Assembly: GCF_016862955.1 (NCBI RefSeq)
Contig: NZ_BONY01000022.1
Coordinates: 1 to 64,000 of the forward strand
Direction: 5' to 3'
DNA: 64,000 bases
Source: Rhizocola hellebori
GTDB lineage: Bacteria > Actinomycetota > Actinomycetes > Mycobacteriales > Micromonosporaceae
Numbering within the stretch: position 1 is the first letter of the stretch; every line of letters begins with the position of its first letter. The notes below the pieces were generated by a model. The model worked only from the letters and a program-made list of their open reading frames with translations, was not told the DNA's origin and searched no databases. The translations under genes and the position numbers were made by a program. Below are positions 33,846 through 42,213 of the stretch, one piece after another.

Positions 33846-35030
33846 CTAGGCGGTTGAGCCGACTTCCCAGCTTGGGAGCGGTGTCGGTGAGGGCTGCAGA
33901 GGGCCCGTGTACTCCATGAGGATCAGCGCGATGTCGTCATCGAGCCGATATCCCACCCACTCCTGCAGCGCTGACTCGACCGAGGCCAGGCCGTCGCCCA
34001 CTGTGCCGTGGCCGAGCAGACGCCACGCCCGGTCGGCGATGGGGAAGAACGTGCCGTCGCGACGTGCCTCGGCGAGCCCGTCGGTCAGCATGAGCAGGCG
34101 ATCGCCCGGCTCGAGTCTCTCCACCCGCGTGCGCACCACGGGCATGAAGCCCAGCGGCGGGGCGGGTGAAGGCGGATCGAGTGTGATCACCTCACCCCGC
34201 CGGAGCAGGATCGGCGATGGATGCCCGCAGTTGACGATCGTCAGCGTGCCGCCGCGCTCTTCCACCAGGCACGCGGTGACGAAGTCTTCGTCGCCGACGC
34301 TGCGGGCCACGGCGCGATCGAGGTCGGCCACCACCGCTCGCAGATCGGCCCGCTCGTAGGCGACGTGCCTGTACGAACCGAGGACGATGCTCGCCGTGCG
34401 AACAGCGTCCAGGCCCTTCCCGCGCACATCCCCGATGATCATGCGGACGCCGTATGGCGTGTCCAGGGCCTCGTACAGGTCGCCACCGATGTCGGCGGCA
34501 GCCGTGGCGGAGATGTACCGGCCGGCCACCGCGAGCGTGCCCACCTTCGGCCCGAGCGGCCTGAGCACGGCCTGCTGGGCGATCGTGGCCAGCTTCGCCA
34601 GCTCCGCTATTCGCTCCGCCTGCCGCTGGCGCACCACGGCCACGGCCGCGGCGATCGCGGTGGCGAGACCGATCGCGGCCACGTTGACGTAGGGCGAGTA
34701 GTCCCCGCTGTCACCGAAGATCGCGAAAAGAGTTCCCACCGCGGTGGCCACCGCCCCCGCGATCAACACTTCCCGCCACTGGGTGAACACGGCCGCCAAA
34801 AATGGCACGGTCGCCATCAGGCCGACGTAGCGAACCGTGCGCCCGTCGGCGAGCTCTACCGCGCTAATGAGCCCGAGCAGCACAAAGGCCGCGCCGAGTC
34901 CGGCGCGGGAACCTGGGCTGAGCGGGCGTCCGCCCGTCAAGAGTCCGACCATTCGTACGGGAAACAGCATGCCTGATGTAGGGTGCCCGACCGCCCCGAT
35001 TGGCCTGTCGGTGGATCGCATTATGTCCAC
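33846..35030 (-). CDS. Membrane-bound SpoIIE/PP2C-family serine phosphatase
   Basis: A protein of up to 394 residues. The N-terminal third holds about four hydrophobic helices (roughly residues 40-145) and a short linker helix. The C-terminal PPM/SpoIIE domain follows, with ADIGGDLYEALDT and MIIGDVRGKGLDAVRTAS, whose aspartates bind the two catalytic metals, and MLTDGLAEARRDG. Such phosphatases dephosphorylate anti-anti-sigma factors in partner-switching systems that free alternative sigma factors. No anti-sigma gene is adjacent. The start is uncertain between GTG 35030, ATG 35021 and ATG 34970. Confidence 0.9.
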   Translation of the reverse strand: MDIMRSTDRPIGAVGHPTSGMLFPVRMVGLLTGGRPLSPGSRAGLGAAFVLLGLISAVELADGRTVRYVGLMATVPFLAAVFTQWREVLIAGAVATAVGTLFAIFGDSGDYSPYVNVAAIGLATAIAAAVAVVRQRQAERIAELAKLATIAQQAVLRPLGPKVGTLAVAGRYISATAAADIGGDLYEALDTPYGVRMIIGDVRGKGLDAVRTASIVLGSYRHVAYERADLRAVVADLDRAVARSVGDEDFVTACLVEERGGTLTIVNCGHPSPILLRRGEVITLDPPSPAPPLGFMPVVRTRVERLEPGDRLLMLTDGLAEARRDGTFFPIADRAWRLLGHGTVGDGLASVESALQEWVGYRLDDDIALILMEYTGPLQPSPTPLPSWEVGSTA

Positions 35031-35089
35031 TCGGATGGGGCGATGAAAATGGGTAGTTTCCCGAGCGGTGTACTGGTGAAAATGTCCCG

Positions 35090-35719
35090 GTGCTAATCGA
35101 TCTATGGCCGATGCTCGGCCTCAGCCTCACCACACCCCATCTCGAGCTGCGCCTGCCCACCGACGATGAGCTGGCCGAGCTGGCGGAAGTGGCGGCTCAG
35201 GGCATCCACGCCGGCGATTACATGCCCTTCGTGACGCCGTGGACGATCGGCACCCCCAGGGAGGTGGCCCGCTCGGTCATCCGGAGCTTCTGGCGCCGGG
35301 CCGCCGAGTGGGAGCCCGACAATTGGAACCTCGGCCTCGCCGTTTTCAAGGACGGCCGCCCCATCGGGGTCCAGTCCATGCGCTCCAAGAATTTCGCGAT
35401 CACCCGCGAGGTGACGACCGGTTCGTGGCTGGGCCTGGCCCACCAGGGGCAGGGATACGGCACCCAGATGCGCGTGGCGATCCTGGAGCTGGCCTTCACC
35501 GGGTTGGGTGCCGAGTCCGCCGTGTCGGGCGCCCTGATGGACAACGAGGCCTCGCTCGCTGTTTCGCGCAAGCTCGGCTACCGCCTCGACGGCATCAACC
35601 GAGAGATCGTCCAGGGCACGCTCCGCCTCGATCAGCGGCTGCGGCTTGACCGTCTGGATTGGAGGGCGCCTTTCTCGGTACCCATCAAAGGCTTGGATGT
35701 TTCTGAATTTGGTCTATGA
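35090..35719 (+). CDS. GNAT-family N-acetyltransferase (RimJ/RimL type)
   Basis: A protein of up to 209 residues with the Acetyltransf_3 layout: [19 protein letters not shown] at the start, a central [21 protein letters not shown], and the acetyl-CoA site [21 protein letters not shown] (Q/R-x-x-G-x-G/A). The late segment ENEASL-like [18 protein letters not shown] is typical of this class. It probably acetylates a protein N-terminus, an aminoglycoside-like compound or an amine; the substrate is unknown. Start GTG 35090 is used; ATG 35111 is an alternative. It overlaps the convergent dcd gene by six bases. Confidence 0.85.
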   Translation: MLIDLWPMLGLSLTTPHLELRLPTDDELAELAEVAAQGIHAGDYMPFVTPWTIGTPREVARSVIRSFWRRAAEWEPDNWNLGLAVFKDGRPIGVQSMRSKNFAITREVTTGSWLGLAHQGQGYGTQMRVAILELAFTGLGAESAVSGALMDNEASLAVSRKLGYRLDGINREIVQGTLRLDQRLRLDRLDWRAPFSVPIKGLDVSEFGL

Positions 35720-36292
35720 AGTCGGCCAAGTCTGCCAATTCTTCCAGGACCTCGACGCGGTCGGACCGCGCTGACCTTGATAGCGCGAACCATAGACGGC
35801 CGAACCATACGGGTGCTCGGCCGGCGAACTCAGCCGCAGCACGCAGATGTGCCCGATCTTCATGCCCGGCCACAGCCGGATCGGCAGACTGGCCACATTG
35901 GACAGCTCCAGAGTCACATGGCCGGAGAAGCCCGGATCGATGAACCCCGCCGTCGAGTGCACCAGCAACCCCAACCTCCCCAAACTGGACTTACCCTCCA
36001 GCCTGGCGGCAAGCTGATGCCCCAGCGTCACCGTCTCCATCGTCGACGCCAGCGCAAACTCGCCCGGATGCAACACGAACGACTCGCCCTCGGGCACCTC
36101 GACCAAACTCGTCAAATCATCCTGCTGCTGCGAGGGGTCGATATGCGTGTACAAATGGTTGTTGAACACGCGAAACAGCCTGTCCAGCCGCACGTCGATA
36201 CTCGACGGCTGCACGAGACTCGGCTCAAACGGATCGAGGGTCAACTGACCCATCTTGATCTCGGCAACCAGGTCACGATCGGAGAGCAACAC
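35714..36292 (-). CDS. dcd: dCTP deaminase
   Basis: A 192-residue trimeric nucleotide-metabolism enzyme. The sequence begins MLLSDRDL and has [31 protein letters not shown] with the catalytic glutamate in the following [16 protein letters not shown], and the C-terminal [12 protein letters not shown] lid. It turns dCTP into dUTP for thymidylate synthesis; some actinobacterial forms also hydrolyse dUTP, and the sequence alone does not separate the two. Length is normal. Its promoter region is shared with the PPOX gene and includes a probable SOS box 61 bp upstream of its start. Confidence 0.93.
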   Translation of the reverse strand: MLLSDRDLVAEIKMGQLTLDPFEPSLVQPSSIDVRLDRLFRVFNNHLYTHIDPSQQQDDLTSLVEVPEGESFVLHPGEFALASTMETVTLGHQLAARLEGKSSLGRLGLLVHSTAGFIDPGFSGHVTLELSNVASLPIRLWPGMKIGHICVLRLSSPAEHPYGSAVYGSRYQGQRGPTASRSWKNWQTWPTS

Positions 36293-36352
36293 CTGGGCAG
36301 CCTAACCCCTGCTTTCCTGGGTACCGGACTTTCGGCGTGTCGAGTGGTGATC

Positions 36353-36368
36353 TCGTACATACGTTCGA
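36353..36368. promoter_or_regulatory. Probable LexA (SOS) box
   Basis: TCGTAC-N4-GTTCGA matches the actinobacterial SOS consensus TCGAAC-N4-GTTCGA at 11 of 12 defined positions. It lies 13 bp before ATG 36382 of the PPOX gene and 60 bp before dcd. Confidence 0.6.
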
Positions 36369-36381
36369 TAAGGTCTTGGTC

Positions 36382-36858
36382 ATGGCTTCTTGGGTTTCTT
36401 GGGGCTCCCTCATGAGCACCGACCCGCAGCTCGCCGCCTCCATCCGCGAGCTGCTGCACCAATATGGGCGCGGCATGGCCTACCTGGCCACGGTCCGCAA
36501 AGACGGGTCACCCCGGGTGCACCCGGTCTCCCCCATCGTCACCGCCGACGCCCTCTACTGCTTCGTGATCGCCTCCCGCAAGCGCGACGACCTCCTCCGC
36601 GACGGCCGCTTCGCCCTGCACACCTTCCCAGCGGAAAGCAGCGACGCCGAAGCCCACCTCACCGGCCGCGCCCGCGAGGTCATCAACGTATCCATCGTGG
36701 ACCGGCTAGCCCGAGAACACCACGCAGCCCCAGGCATCGACTGGACCCTCTTCGAGCTGCACCTCGACAGCGCCATGCTCCACCGGCACACCCCAGGCGC
36801 GCCGGCACAGATCTGGCGAGCGACAAACGCGGCAGAGCAGGTCCTGGTTGCCGCCTGA
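36382..36858 (+). CDS. Pyridoxamine 5'-phosphate oxidase-like (split beta-barrel) flavin protein
   Basis: About 158 residues with the PNPOx/FMN-binding split-barrel fold: YLATVRKDGSPRVHPVSPIV for the first strands, CFVIASRKRDDLLRDGRFALH for phosphate contacts, then a helical C-terminus. Members bind FMN, F420 or haem and reduce or sense small molecules. The start may be ATG 36382 or ATG 36412; neither has a strong ribosome site. The SOS-like box directly upstream suggests DNA-damage control. It ends 38 bp before the tRNA-Gly gene. Confidence 0.85.
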   Translation: MASWVSWGSLMSTDPQLAASIRELLHQYGRGMAYLATVRKDGSPRVHPVSPIVTADALYCFVIASRKRDDLLRDGRFALHTFPAESSDAEAHLTGRAREVINVSIVDRLAREHHAAPGIDWTLFELHLDSAMLHRHTPGAPAQIWRATNAAEQVLVAA

Positions 36859-36896
36859 ACCGACCAGAGGGGCCACGTGATACATTGGTGCCCCTC

Positions 36897-36970
36897 GCGG
36901 GTGTAGTTCAATGGCAGAACATCAGCTTCCCAAGCTGACAGTGCGAGTTCGATTCTCGTCACCCGCTCCA
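36897..36970 (+). tRNA. tRNA-Gly (anticodon CCC)
   Basis: A full cloverleaf can be drawn: acceptor GCGGGTG/CACCCGC, D-stem GTTC/GAAC, anticodon stem TCAGC/GCTGA with loop TTCCCAA (anticodon CCC, reading GGG), T-arm GCGAG TTCGATT CTCGT, discriminator T and encoded CCA. Its 3' 46 bases plus one following base are duplicated at 43989-44035, marking it as the integration site of the downstream island. The tRNA is intact. Confidence 0.95.
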
Positions 36971-36971
36971 A
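36925..36971 (+). repeat. attL: 47-bp direct repeat covering the tRNA-Gly 3' half
   Basis: Identical over all 47 bases to 43989-44035. It starts in the anticodon stem (GCTTCCC) and ends one base past the encoded CCA, as expected for a tyrosine integrase site in a tRNA gene. Confidence 0.9.
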
Positions 36972-36978
36972 AAAATGA

Positions 36979-37010
36979 AGCCTGGTCAGGTCCACGGACC
37001 CAACCAGGCT
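36979..37010 (+). terminator. tRNA-Gly terminator
   Basis: AGCCTGGT/ACCAGGCT outer stem with an inner GGTCC/GGACC stem, followed by CTTCTATTT. A related hairpin follows attR (44044-44074), probably the original terminator before integration. Confidence 0.75.
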
Positions 37011-37041
37011 CTTCTATTTCTCGGAGCCAGTGGATCACCCT

Positions 37042-37060
37042 CGTGCCCGCTGCGTGCCCG
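37042..37060. repeat. Two CGTGCCCG repeats, 11-bp period
   Basis: Copies at 37042-37049 and 37053-37060, directly next to the integrase stop codon. The same octamer with the same 11-bp period occurs four times near attR, which suggests arm-type integrase binding sites. Confidence 0.6.
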
Positions 37061-37238
37061 TTACTCTTCCGGCTCCTTTTTCTGAGCCTGCTCGACCATC
37101 GCGCTCAGCGCATCAGCGATCGCCTTGTCGCGCGCCCCGGAACGGTGAAGGTAGATCAGCGCCGCCTTGGTCGACGCATGGCCCATCCGATCCATCAGGT
37201 CACGCAAGGTCGCCCCCGACTGCGCCAATAGAACCAAG
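37061..37238 (-). pseudogene. Tyrosine integrase remnant (C-terminus only)
   Basis: On the minus strand this encodes LAQSGATLRDLMDRMGHAST and then KAALIYLHRSGARDKAIADA, ending AQKKEPEE and TAA (stop at 37061-37063). The GHAST-x(5)-Y block is the His/Tyr end of the catalytic box of phage-type integrases; the tyrosine nucleophile is preserved. About 60 codons remain of an expected 380 or so. Homology stops near 37238, beyond which the sequence is unrelated, so a deletion or recombination removed the rest. The position next to attL is normal for such an integrase gene. Confidence 0.8.
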
Positions 37239-37475
37239 ATGCCTGGCGCGATCGACGCTTTTCTTGTCGGGATCTCAGAGTGGCTTTCGGGCTCAAGTGT
37301 CGCGGTTGCAGGTGGATCGCTCTTTCAGCTGGTGATCGCCTATGTTTCGGTCAAGGGCCCAAGAGGTGCCCTCAATCGCTTTTGCGTAGTGCCGTCTGAA
37401 GAGCTAAGCAGCATCCATGGCGTACAGGAGCTGCCCAAGGCTTTCGGTTTCGACGCTTTCGGTACAGGCAGCTAG
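37239..37475 (+). CDS. Possible small membrane protein, 78 residues
   Basis: ATG 37239 opens a frame encoding MPGAIDAFLVGISEWLSGSS, one hydrophobic stretch (VAVAGGSLFQLVIAYVSV) and a polar tail ending FGFDAFGTGS. It begins where integrase homology ends, so it may be a fragment brought in by the deletion rather than a functional gene. No ribosome site and no recognised family. Confidence 0.3.
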   Translation: MPGAIDAFLVGISEWLSGSSVAVAGGSLFQLVIAYVSVKGPRGALNRFCVVPSEELSSIHGVQELPKAFGFDAFGTGS

Positions 37476-37545
37476 GTAACGATCGGCTGGCCAGCCCGAC
37501 TCCCATGTACCCGATCGACCCGAACAACGTATATGCCGTGTCCAA

Positions 37546-38625
37546 TTAGGGCTGGTCGTCGTCCTCTGTCAGATAGTTCCACGGGGCGGAGCGTCGTCCG
37601 TCCATCCATGTGTCAGCGGCGAACTCGTCCAGCCATACCGAATCGCAAACGAATTCTCCGATTGGATCATCTGGCTCCCTGACGAGGCTGAAAGAGAAGC
37701 GGCCTGTGGCTGTCGCCTCTGCCTGCAGGTATTCCAATTCGTCACCATTAGCGCTGCTACGAGCTGCTGTCCCGATCACCCAGGCCTCGAACTCTCCCGC
37801 AAACCCCAATTCCATAACGCCAGGCGTGGTCCCGTCGTAGGAGACGGCGTCGATGACCAGGTTGGACAATTCAACTTCACCCGACTCTACGTCTGGTGCT
37901 CCCATTCCGTCATCGTGGTGTTCGAGTGCACTTTCGGCGGCCTTGGCGATACAGCTGAGAAGGTCAGACAGCGGCATGCAGAGGGCAGACTCGAGCGTTC
38001 CACCCCCTACCCGTTCCAAGATGGCTACAGCCGTACGCGCTTCCTCGTTCAGCCGGAGAGAGAACACATGAGTCGCCTCCCTCACCTCAACTTCCACTCG
38101 CCGGAAGACATGGAAGTCGACCTTGCCTGTTCCGAGTTCAGAAAGCCGCTGTACAACGGCAGGTGCACCCTCCTCGAAGACGGCACGACTAGCCGGATCA
38201 TCTAGGTCCACCTGGGCGGCGACCAGCAGTGCACCGCCAAGTGCCGACTGATCCGGAAACCTCCGCACATTTTTCGAAATGCCTTTTGCCAGCCTCCGTG
38301 CCTTTCTTAGTCGATTTATTACCACCGGCACCGTTGTCAGGTCCATTGCACCCTTTGCTTTGTTGCAAGGGCCGCAGATTGGTGCGAGATTGTAGAGTGC
38401 GTGAACGTCATAGTCGTCGGGTAAACCAAAAGCCTGCCGTAGTCTGATCCGCTCCCTCGCGTTCGAGGCCTGTGGCAGGATGTGGTCTATCTCCAAGCTG
38501 GCGTAGTCTTTGTAATTCCGACACCAGTAACACTGCAAATCCCACGCTAGGCGCATAAAATGACGCAACAATTTGTTGTCGCCACCTGGCACATACCGCA
38601 CAGTTCTGTCGACCATGTTGCTCAT
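37546..38625 (-). CDS. HNH endonuclease-domain protein
   Basis: About 359 residues. An N-terminal HNH/zinc module is clear: CYWC, then LEIDHILPQ with the catalytic Asp-His, a central asparagine in LYNLAPIC, and CGPCNKAKG. The remaining 250 residues form an acidic beta-rich region of unknown type. HNH domains cut DNA with one metal ion and are common in restriction and anti-phage proteins, including ones on tRNA islands. ATG 38625 is preferred over 38694 because GAGCTGGGG precedes it and the extension looks non-coding. It is the last of three leftward genes in the island. Confidence 0.8.
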   Translation of the reverse strand: MSNMVDRTVRYVPGGDNKLLRHFMRLAWDLQCYWCRNYKDYASLEIDHILPQASNARERIRLRQAFGLPDDYDVHALYNLAPICGPCNKAKGAMDLTTVPVVINRLRKARRLAKGISKNVRRFPDQSALGGALLVAAQVDLDDPASRAVFEEGAPAVVQRLSELGTGKVDFHVFRRVEVEVREATHVFSLRLNEEARTAVAILERVGGGTLESALCMPLSDLLSCIAKAAESALEHHDDGMGAPDVESGEVELSNLVIDAVSYDGTTPGVMELGFAGEFEAWVIGTAARSSANGDELEYLQAEATATGRFSFSLVREPDDPIGEFVCDSVWLDEFAADTWMDGRRSAPWNYLTEDDDQP

Positions 38626-38744
38626 CCCCAGCTCAATTCGACCATCTTCGAGATGGCTAGGCGGGAAGATTGATAGCCGCGCACATCTGTGCACTGTAGC
38701 CGAAACCCGTTGGCGGTCTATGTGTCGTAGGCGGCCTATGCCGG

Positions 38745-38783
38745 CTCCGTGTTCTCCGTGTTCTCCGTGTTTGTCTCCGTGTT
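38745..38783. repeat. CTCCGTGTT micro-repeats
   Basis: Three head-to-tail copies of the nonamer (38745-38771) and a fourth at 38775-38783, in the gap upstream of the HNH gene. A GCGGCCC/GGGCCGC hairpin follows at 38815-38831. Confidence 0.6.
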
Positions 38784-38930
38784 GGACTGCTGAATTCCTC
38801 TAGTTTTCATAAATGCGGCCCTACGGGCCGCGTGGCACGGCCCGCGGACCGGCCAGCCTTCGGCGCCGGCCGCGCCCGGGCCGCACGTATGGTCGCTTGC
38901 GAACAAATCCGCGTGACAAGCGGCTGTCTC

Positions 38931-40031
38931 TCACCCTCCGGCTTGGTCATCGATCTTTTGACCAGATTCTGGTGCGTAAACCGGCCGCGAGGCCTCAACC
39001 CTTACCTGTGATTCGAACCTAGTTTCACGTTCCGCTTCAGGAAGGAGTGCGTCGATCCAAACAAGGATCTGGCCAGCGCCTTCAATAAGTCGCAGCGCAT
39101 CAAACCAATCGATAGGCCTGCCGCCTAGACGGGCCAGCCCTTCGTGCGCGAACGAATTGCGCACCGAACTTAGATTACGGAATATTTCCCAAAGCTTCGG
39201 CTCATCCTTCAACGACTTGCGCACTACCACCCGCAGTAATGAGTCAAACCTCTCGCCTGTCGACGGCTCTTTCTGCCAATTGCCCCTGTCATTGACCCAC
39301 CCCCACAGTTGCGGGCTCATGCCATGCAGGCTCGCGAGAATGTCGAGCGCGTGAGTGATACGCGTCTCCAGGGCGGTATAGGCCAACACAATTGCTGGTC
39401 CAACCTCTTGCGTGAAACGACGCGCGTCAAGCAAGAGCAAGCTCGACGCGGTTGGTTGATAACCCCAGGGCAAACTGGCTATGTTTTGCCACGATGACGC
39501 ATTTATCACCGTCATATTTTGCGTGAAGGATCCAGAACACTTAACCCGCATTCCCGACGCTGGATCGAGCCCCGATCCGTCGTCATCAAGAAAGAGGATC
39601 CGCCAGCTCGACCCGGTCGGGTCGAGAGGACGTATGTGGGGACTTGATGTTGCGATACGGAGTCTTTGGAGCCAGTCATTTGCAATATTCAAGACCAGCT
39701 CGATAGGAGGATCCATGACCCCAGGAGTTCTATCAAAAGAATCGCGAGCGAAATCAATTTGGAGAGCGTCCGCATCGATGGCCGGAGTTCCATCAACAGT
39801 AACGTTAGGGAGTGGAACCTGTGGGTCGCTCTTCTGAAGCTTGTTCGGATACTCCGTGACGGGGAGTTCACTTCGCTGGTCGAAGTCTCCCGGCTGAGCG
39901 CTGGATTTATAGGGAACGTACAGCTTCACTTTTGTGCCCGCGTAGGTAAATTCGTGCGGCTCAACCTGCTCCGATAGATCCACCGGCAGGAACAGTGTGA
40001 ATGGAAGGAATGTCTGAAATCGCGCAATCAC
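38931..40031 (-). CDS. Hypothetical protein with HEPN-like C-terminal motif
   Basis: A 366-residue soluble protein. The N-terminal 180 residues are beta-rich and unassigned. The C-terminal part (about 215-345) is helical, with LAYTALETRITHALDILASL and, near residue 295, RNLSSVRNSFAHEGLARLGG. The R-N-x(3)-H arrangement followed by G is typical of HEPN/Apea-like nucleases found in toxin and anti-phage proteins. GTG 40031 has AGGAG seven bases upstream. It stands between the HNH gene and another HEPN-like gene on the same strand. RNase activity is inferred, not seen. Confidence 0.7.
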   Translation of the reverse strand: MIARFQTFLPFTLFLPVDLSEQVEPHEFTYAGTKVKLYVPYKSSAQPGDFDQRSELPVTEYPNKLQKSDPQVPLPNVTVDGTPAIDADALQIDFARDSFDRTPGVMDPPIELVLNIANDWLQRLRIATSSPHIRPLDPTGSSWRILFLDDDGSGLDPASGMRVKCSGSFTQNMTVINASSWQNIASLPWGYQPTASSLLLLDARRFTQEVGPAIVLAYTALETRITHALDILASLHGMSPQLWGWVNDRGNWQKEPSTGERFDSLLRVVVRKSLKDEPKLWEIFRNLSSVRNSFAHEGLARLGGRPIDWFDALRLIEGAGQILVWIDALLPEAERETRFESQVRVEASRPVYAPESGQKIDDQAGG

Positions 40032-40140
40032 GAGTTCTCCTCAAGCTATGCCCATCTCGGCTCGCCTTGTGAACGAGGATTGAATCCCGATTGGACTGGG
40101 TTCAATAGATAGAACACACGATCCTAACGCCTATTTGTCG

Positions 40141-40206
40141 TATGTCCGTTGTGGTACTTCGTCGTAGCTCCCGCCGAGGGTCGTCGCTTCGCTCCTCCAC
40201 CGCCGT
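40141..40206. repeat. Dispersed repeat, copy 1
   Basis: Shares a long match with 52141-52206, including CGTAGCTC, GCCGAGGGTCGTCGC and TTCGCTCCTCCAC. The surrounding 40102-40569 has no gene. Confidence 0.7.
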
Positions 40207-40305
40207 GCTCCAGGATGTCTCGCCGCCGGCGGGGCTCAAGCTCGGGGTTGGGGTGCCAAGAACAAGGCCACACGTCCGGTTCGCTCCCGAGCGAAGCCCA
40301 GCAGA

Positions 40306-40377
40306 CGAGACAGCGGGCCGCCAAGCGTCCGTGCGACCGCCGCCGGGTCCGTGCCTGCGGGGCAGCCCGCTGTCTCG
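40306..40377. repeat. Inverted repeat with 13-bp arms
   Basis: CGAGACAGCGGGC (40306-40318) and its exact reverse complement (40365-40377) are separated by 46 bp within the gene-free stretch next to the dispersed repeat. It could form a long hairpin in RNA or DNA. Confidence 0.6.
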
Positions 40378-40569
40378 CCCGCTGCCCGGAGGGCGGGAGC
40401 GAAGGCGACGGGTACGGGTGTCCTCTACGGGCAAGGTCCGATGATGGTGCGGCTCACCTCAAGATCGATCGTGCGATTAGCGTGCGACCAACCAATCCCG
40501 CAGACATCACAGAACTGTTGCTGCGCAACGGGTTGAAAGTGGAAGGTTGTCGATCAAGGTAGTAAACGA

Positions 40570-42213
40570 CTAGTCCAAGAGCTGGGCAAGACCTCGTTTG
40601 TTATCCATGACACCGGCGATACTGACATCAGCTTTGGCTGAAAGCTCCAAGGGGGATAGGCCCGCTGATGTGGCGTTGTGAAACACGCGATCGATCCCAG
40701 CACCAACAATAGGCGGAACAGTTCGCAAGGTTCCGGAGAGTGCAATGGATGTCAGGTCGCCTGCATGCACGATCAGATTTCTCTGCCGGTATAGCCGACG
40801 AAAGGCGTCCTCGCATTGTCCTACCACGCCTTTGATAACCTCGTGAGGTCTCTCCACCAAGGCGTACATCCGTTCAAGGGCTAGGTTGTCCCGCACAGCA
40901 GGGATCCGAAGAGATCTGTCGCTGCGCATTGCCTGCTCCAGGACTCTTGTCCTAGCTAGATTGTCTGCGGAATCACGGATTTCAGCCGCCAACGAGTCGG
41001 AACATTGCTCGGCATACGCATTCGCAACCGAGGTCAATTCGGCTCTGATGTAGCTGCATGCCACCACGTTTGCCATCCTGCTTGCCGCGATCACACGATT
41101 TGCTGTATCGCCGGGGCCTACAAAGAGGGCCTCAATCGCTGCCCAACTCCCGGCTACAGCAGCTGCTGGAGTGCCGCGGTCGAGGGGCGCCAGGAGTTCA
41201 AGCACTGAGCGAAGCTCGTGAGGAAGATTCAGATCGAAGACAGCGGAGGTACTCTCCAGCGCGTGCACGTCGATTCGTCGAGGGCGCTGTTCATAAGACA
41301 GCGACTTGGTCTCCCCAATTACGTAGACCTTGTTGAAAAAGCGAAGCTTTTTTCTCGCACCTACTCGAAAGCGTGCCCTAAGATGTGACACTTCAGCTGC
41401 AACGGATGAGAGCACAGCCTGAACATCGCGTGCTTCAAGATCGAAGACCAGACCGCCCGTGAGCCGCAGTCCAGGATCGATATCGAAACCCCAACTTTCA
41501 AGCCATTCGACAGCCTTGGATGCCGTGAACCAATGAGGATGGTCCTGGGGCGGGTCGGGTTGAGTCACGGTTGGGACAAGTGCCGTATACGTGATTGGCG
41601 GCCGGCGGCGGAGTTCCTCAAGCTTCTCAACAAGATCAGCGAATGAATACACGTTCTCGTCATGCTGGGCGTAATAGTATAAGTACCTATGCAAGGAGTC
41701 TTCGCTAAATCCGGCGTCTAGCATGTGGCTAGCAACGGCCCGTGATGCCACCTCCGGATTTGGGTTTTTTGTACGGATATCCTGCGCCCAGCGCTCGAGA
41801 TATGCCGTCTTCGCTCCTTCAATCAACTTGGCTAGCGCATAGGTCCCATGGCTGCCGGGCGTCAAGTTGCTGTTGACATAGCCGATCATCGTTCCGCGTT
41901 CACGGTCAGTGCCCATGCCAATATCTCGTTTTAGCCGAGCAACCAGCGATCCTGATAGATACTTGACAGCACTTTCTGATAGAGCACGCATCGAGGATGC
42001 CTTGGATGCTTCCACTAGCTCTTCCAGCTCAAGGACTGCTCCCAGACGCCATAGGCGCCGGTTCCAGGGTGTCAACGCCGAAAAATAATCAAGCGTTCGC
42101 CGCAGGAGTGCCTTGTCGTATTGGTTGTCAAGTAGCACCCGGCAATGTACCCTTCCAGTTGTAGACGGGAGAGAGTCGCTTCGGCCGCTCTCTCCCTTTG
42201 TTGTTGTCAGCAT
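40570..42213 (-). CDS. Large hypothetical protein with Apea/HEPN-like C-terminus
   Basis: A 547-residue soluble protein. The first 190 residues are helical (ALLRRTLDYFSALTPWNRRL, SLHRYLYYYAQHDENVYSFA). The middle has a beta-rich module, and the C-terminal 220 residues are helical with DAFRRLYRQRNLIVHAGDLT near residue 480. The R-N-x(3)-H-A-G signature matches Apea-like HEPN domains, many of which are RNases in abortive-infection systems. It is the first of three leftward genes (this, the 366-residue protein, the HNH protein), with a 540-bp repeat-containing gap after it. Function inferred only from motif and context. Confidence 0.7.
   Translation of the reverse strand: MLTTTKGESGRSDSLPSTTGRVHCRVLLDNQYDKALLRRTLDYFSALTPWNRRLWRLGAVLELEELVEASKASSMRALSESAVKYLSGSLVARLKRDIGMGTDRERGTMIGYVNSNLTPGSHGTYALAKLIEGAKTAYLERWAQDIRTKNPNPEVASRAVASHMLDAGFSEDSLHRYLYYYAQHDENVYSFADLVEKLEELRRRPPITYTALVPTVTQPDPPQDHPHWFTASKAVEWLESWGFDIDPGLRLTGGLVFDLEARDVQAVLSSVAAEVSHLRARFRVGARKKLRFFNKVYVIGETKSLSYEQRPRRIDVHALESTSAVFDLNLPHELRSVLELLAPLDRGTPAAAVAGSWAAIEALFVGPGDTANRVIAASRMANVVACSYIRAELTSVANAYAEQCSDSLAAEIRDSADNLARTRVLEQAMRSDRSLRIPAVRDNLALERMYALVERPHEVIKGVVGQCEDAFRRLYRQRNLIVHAGDLTSIALSGTLRTVPPIVGAGIDRVFHNATSAGLSPLELSAKADVSIAGVMDNKRGLAQLLD

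Noticed and set aside
40149-40562. Rightward gene in the gap between HEPN-like genes
   Set aside because: The frame runs through repeated and palindromic DNA and gives a low-complexity Arg/Pro product.
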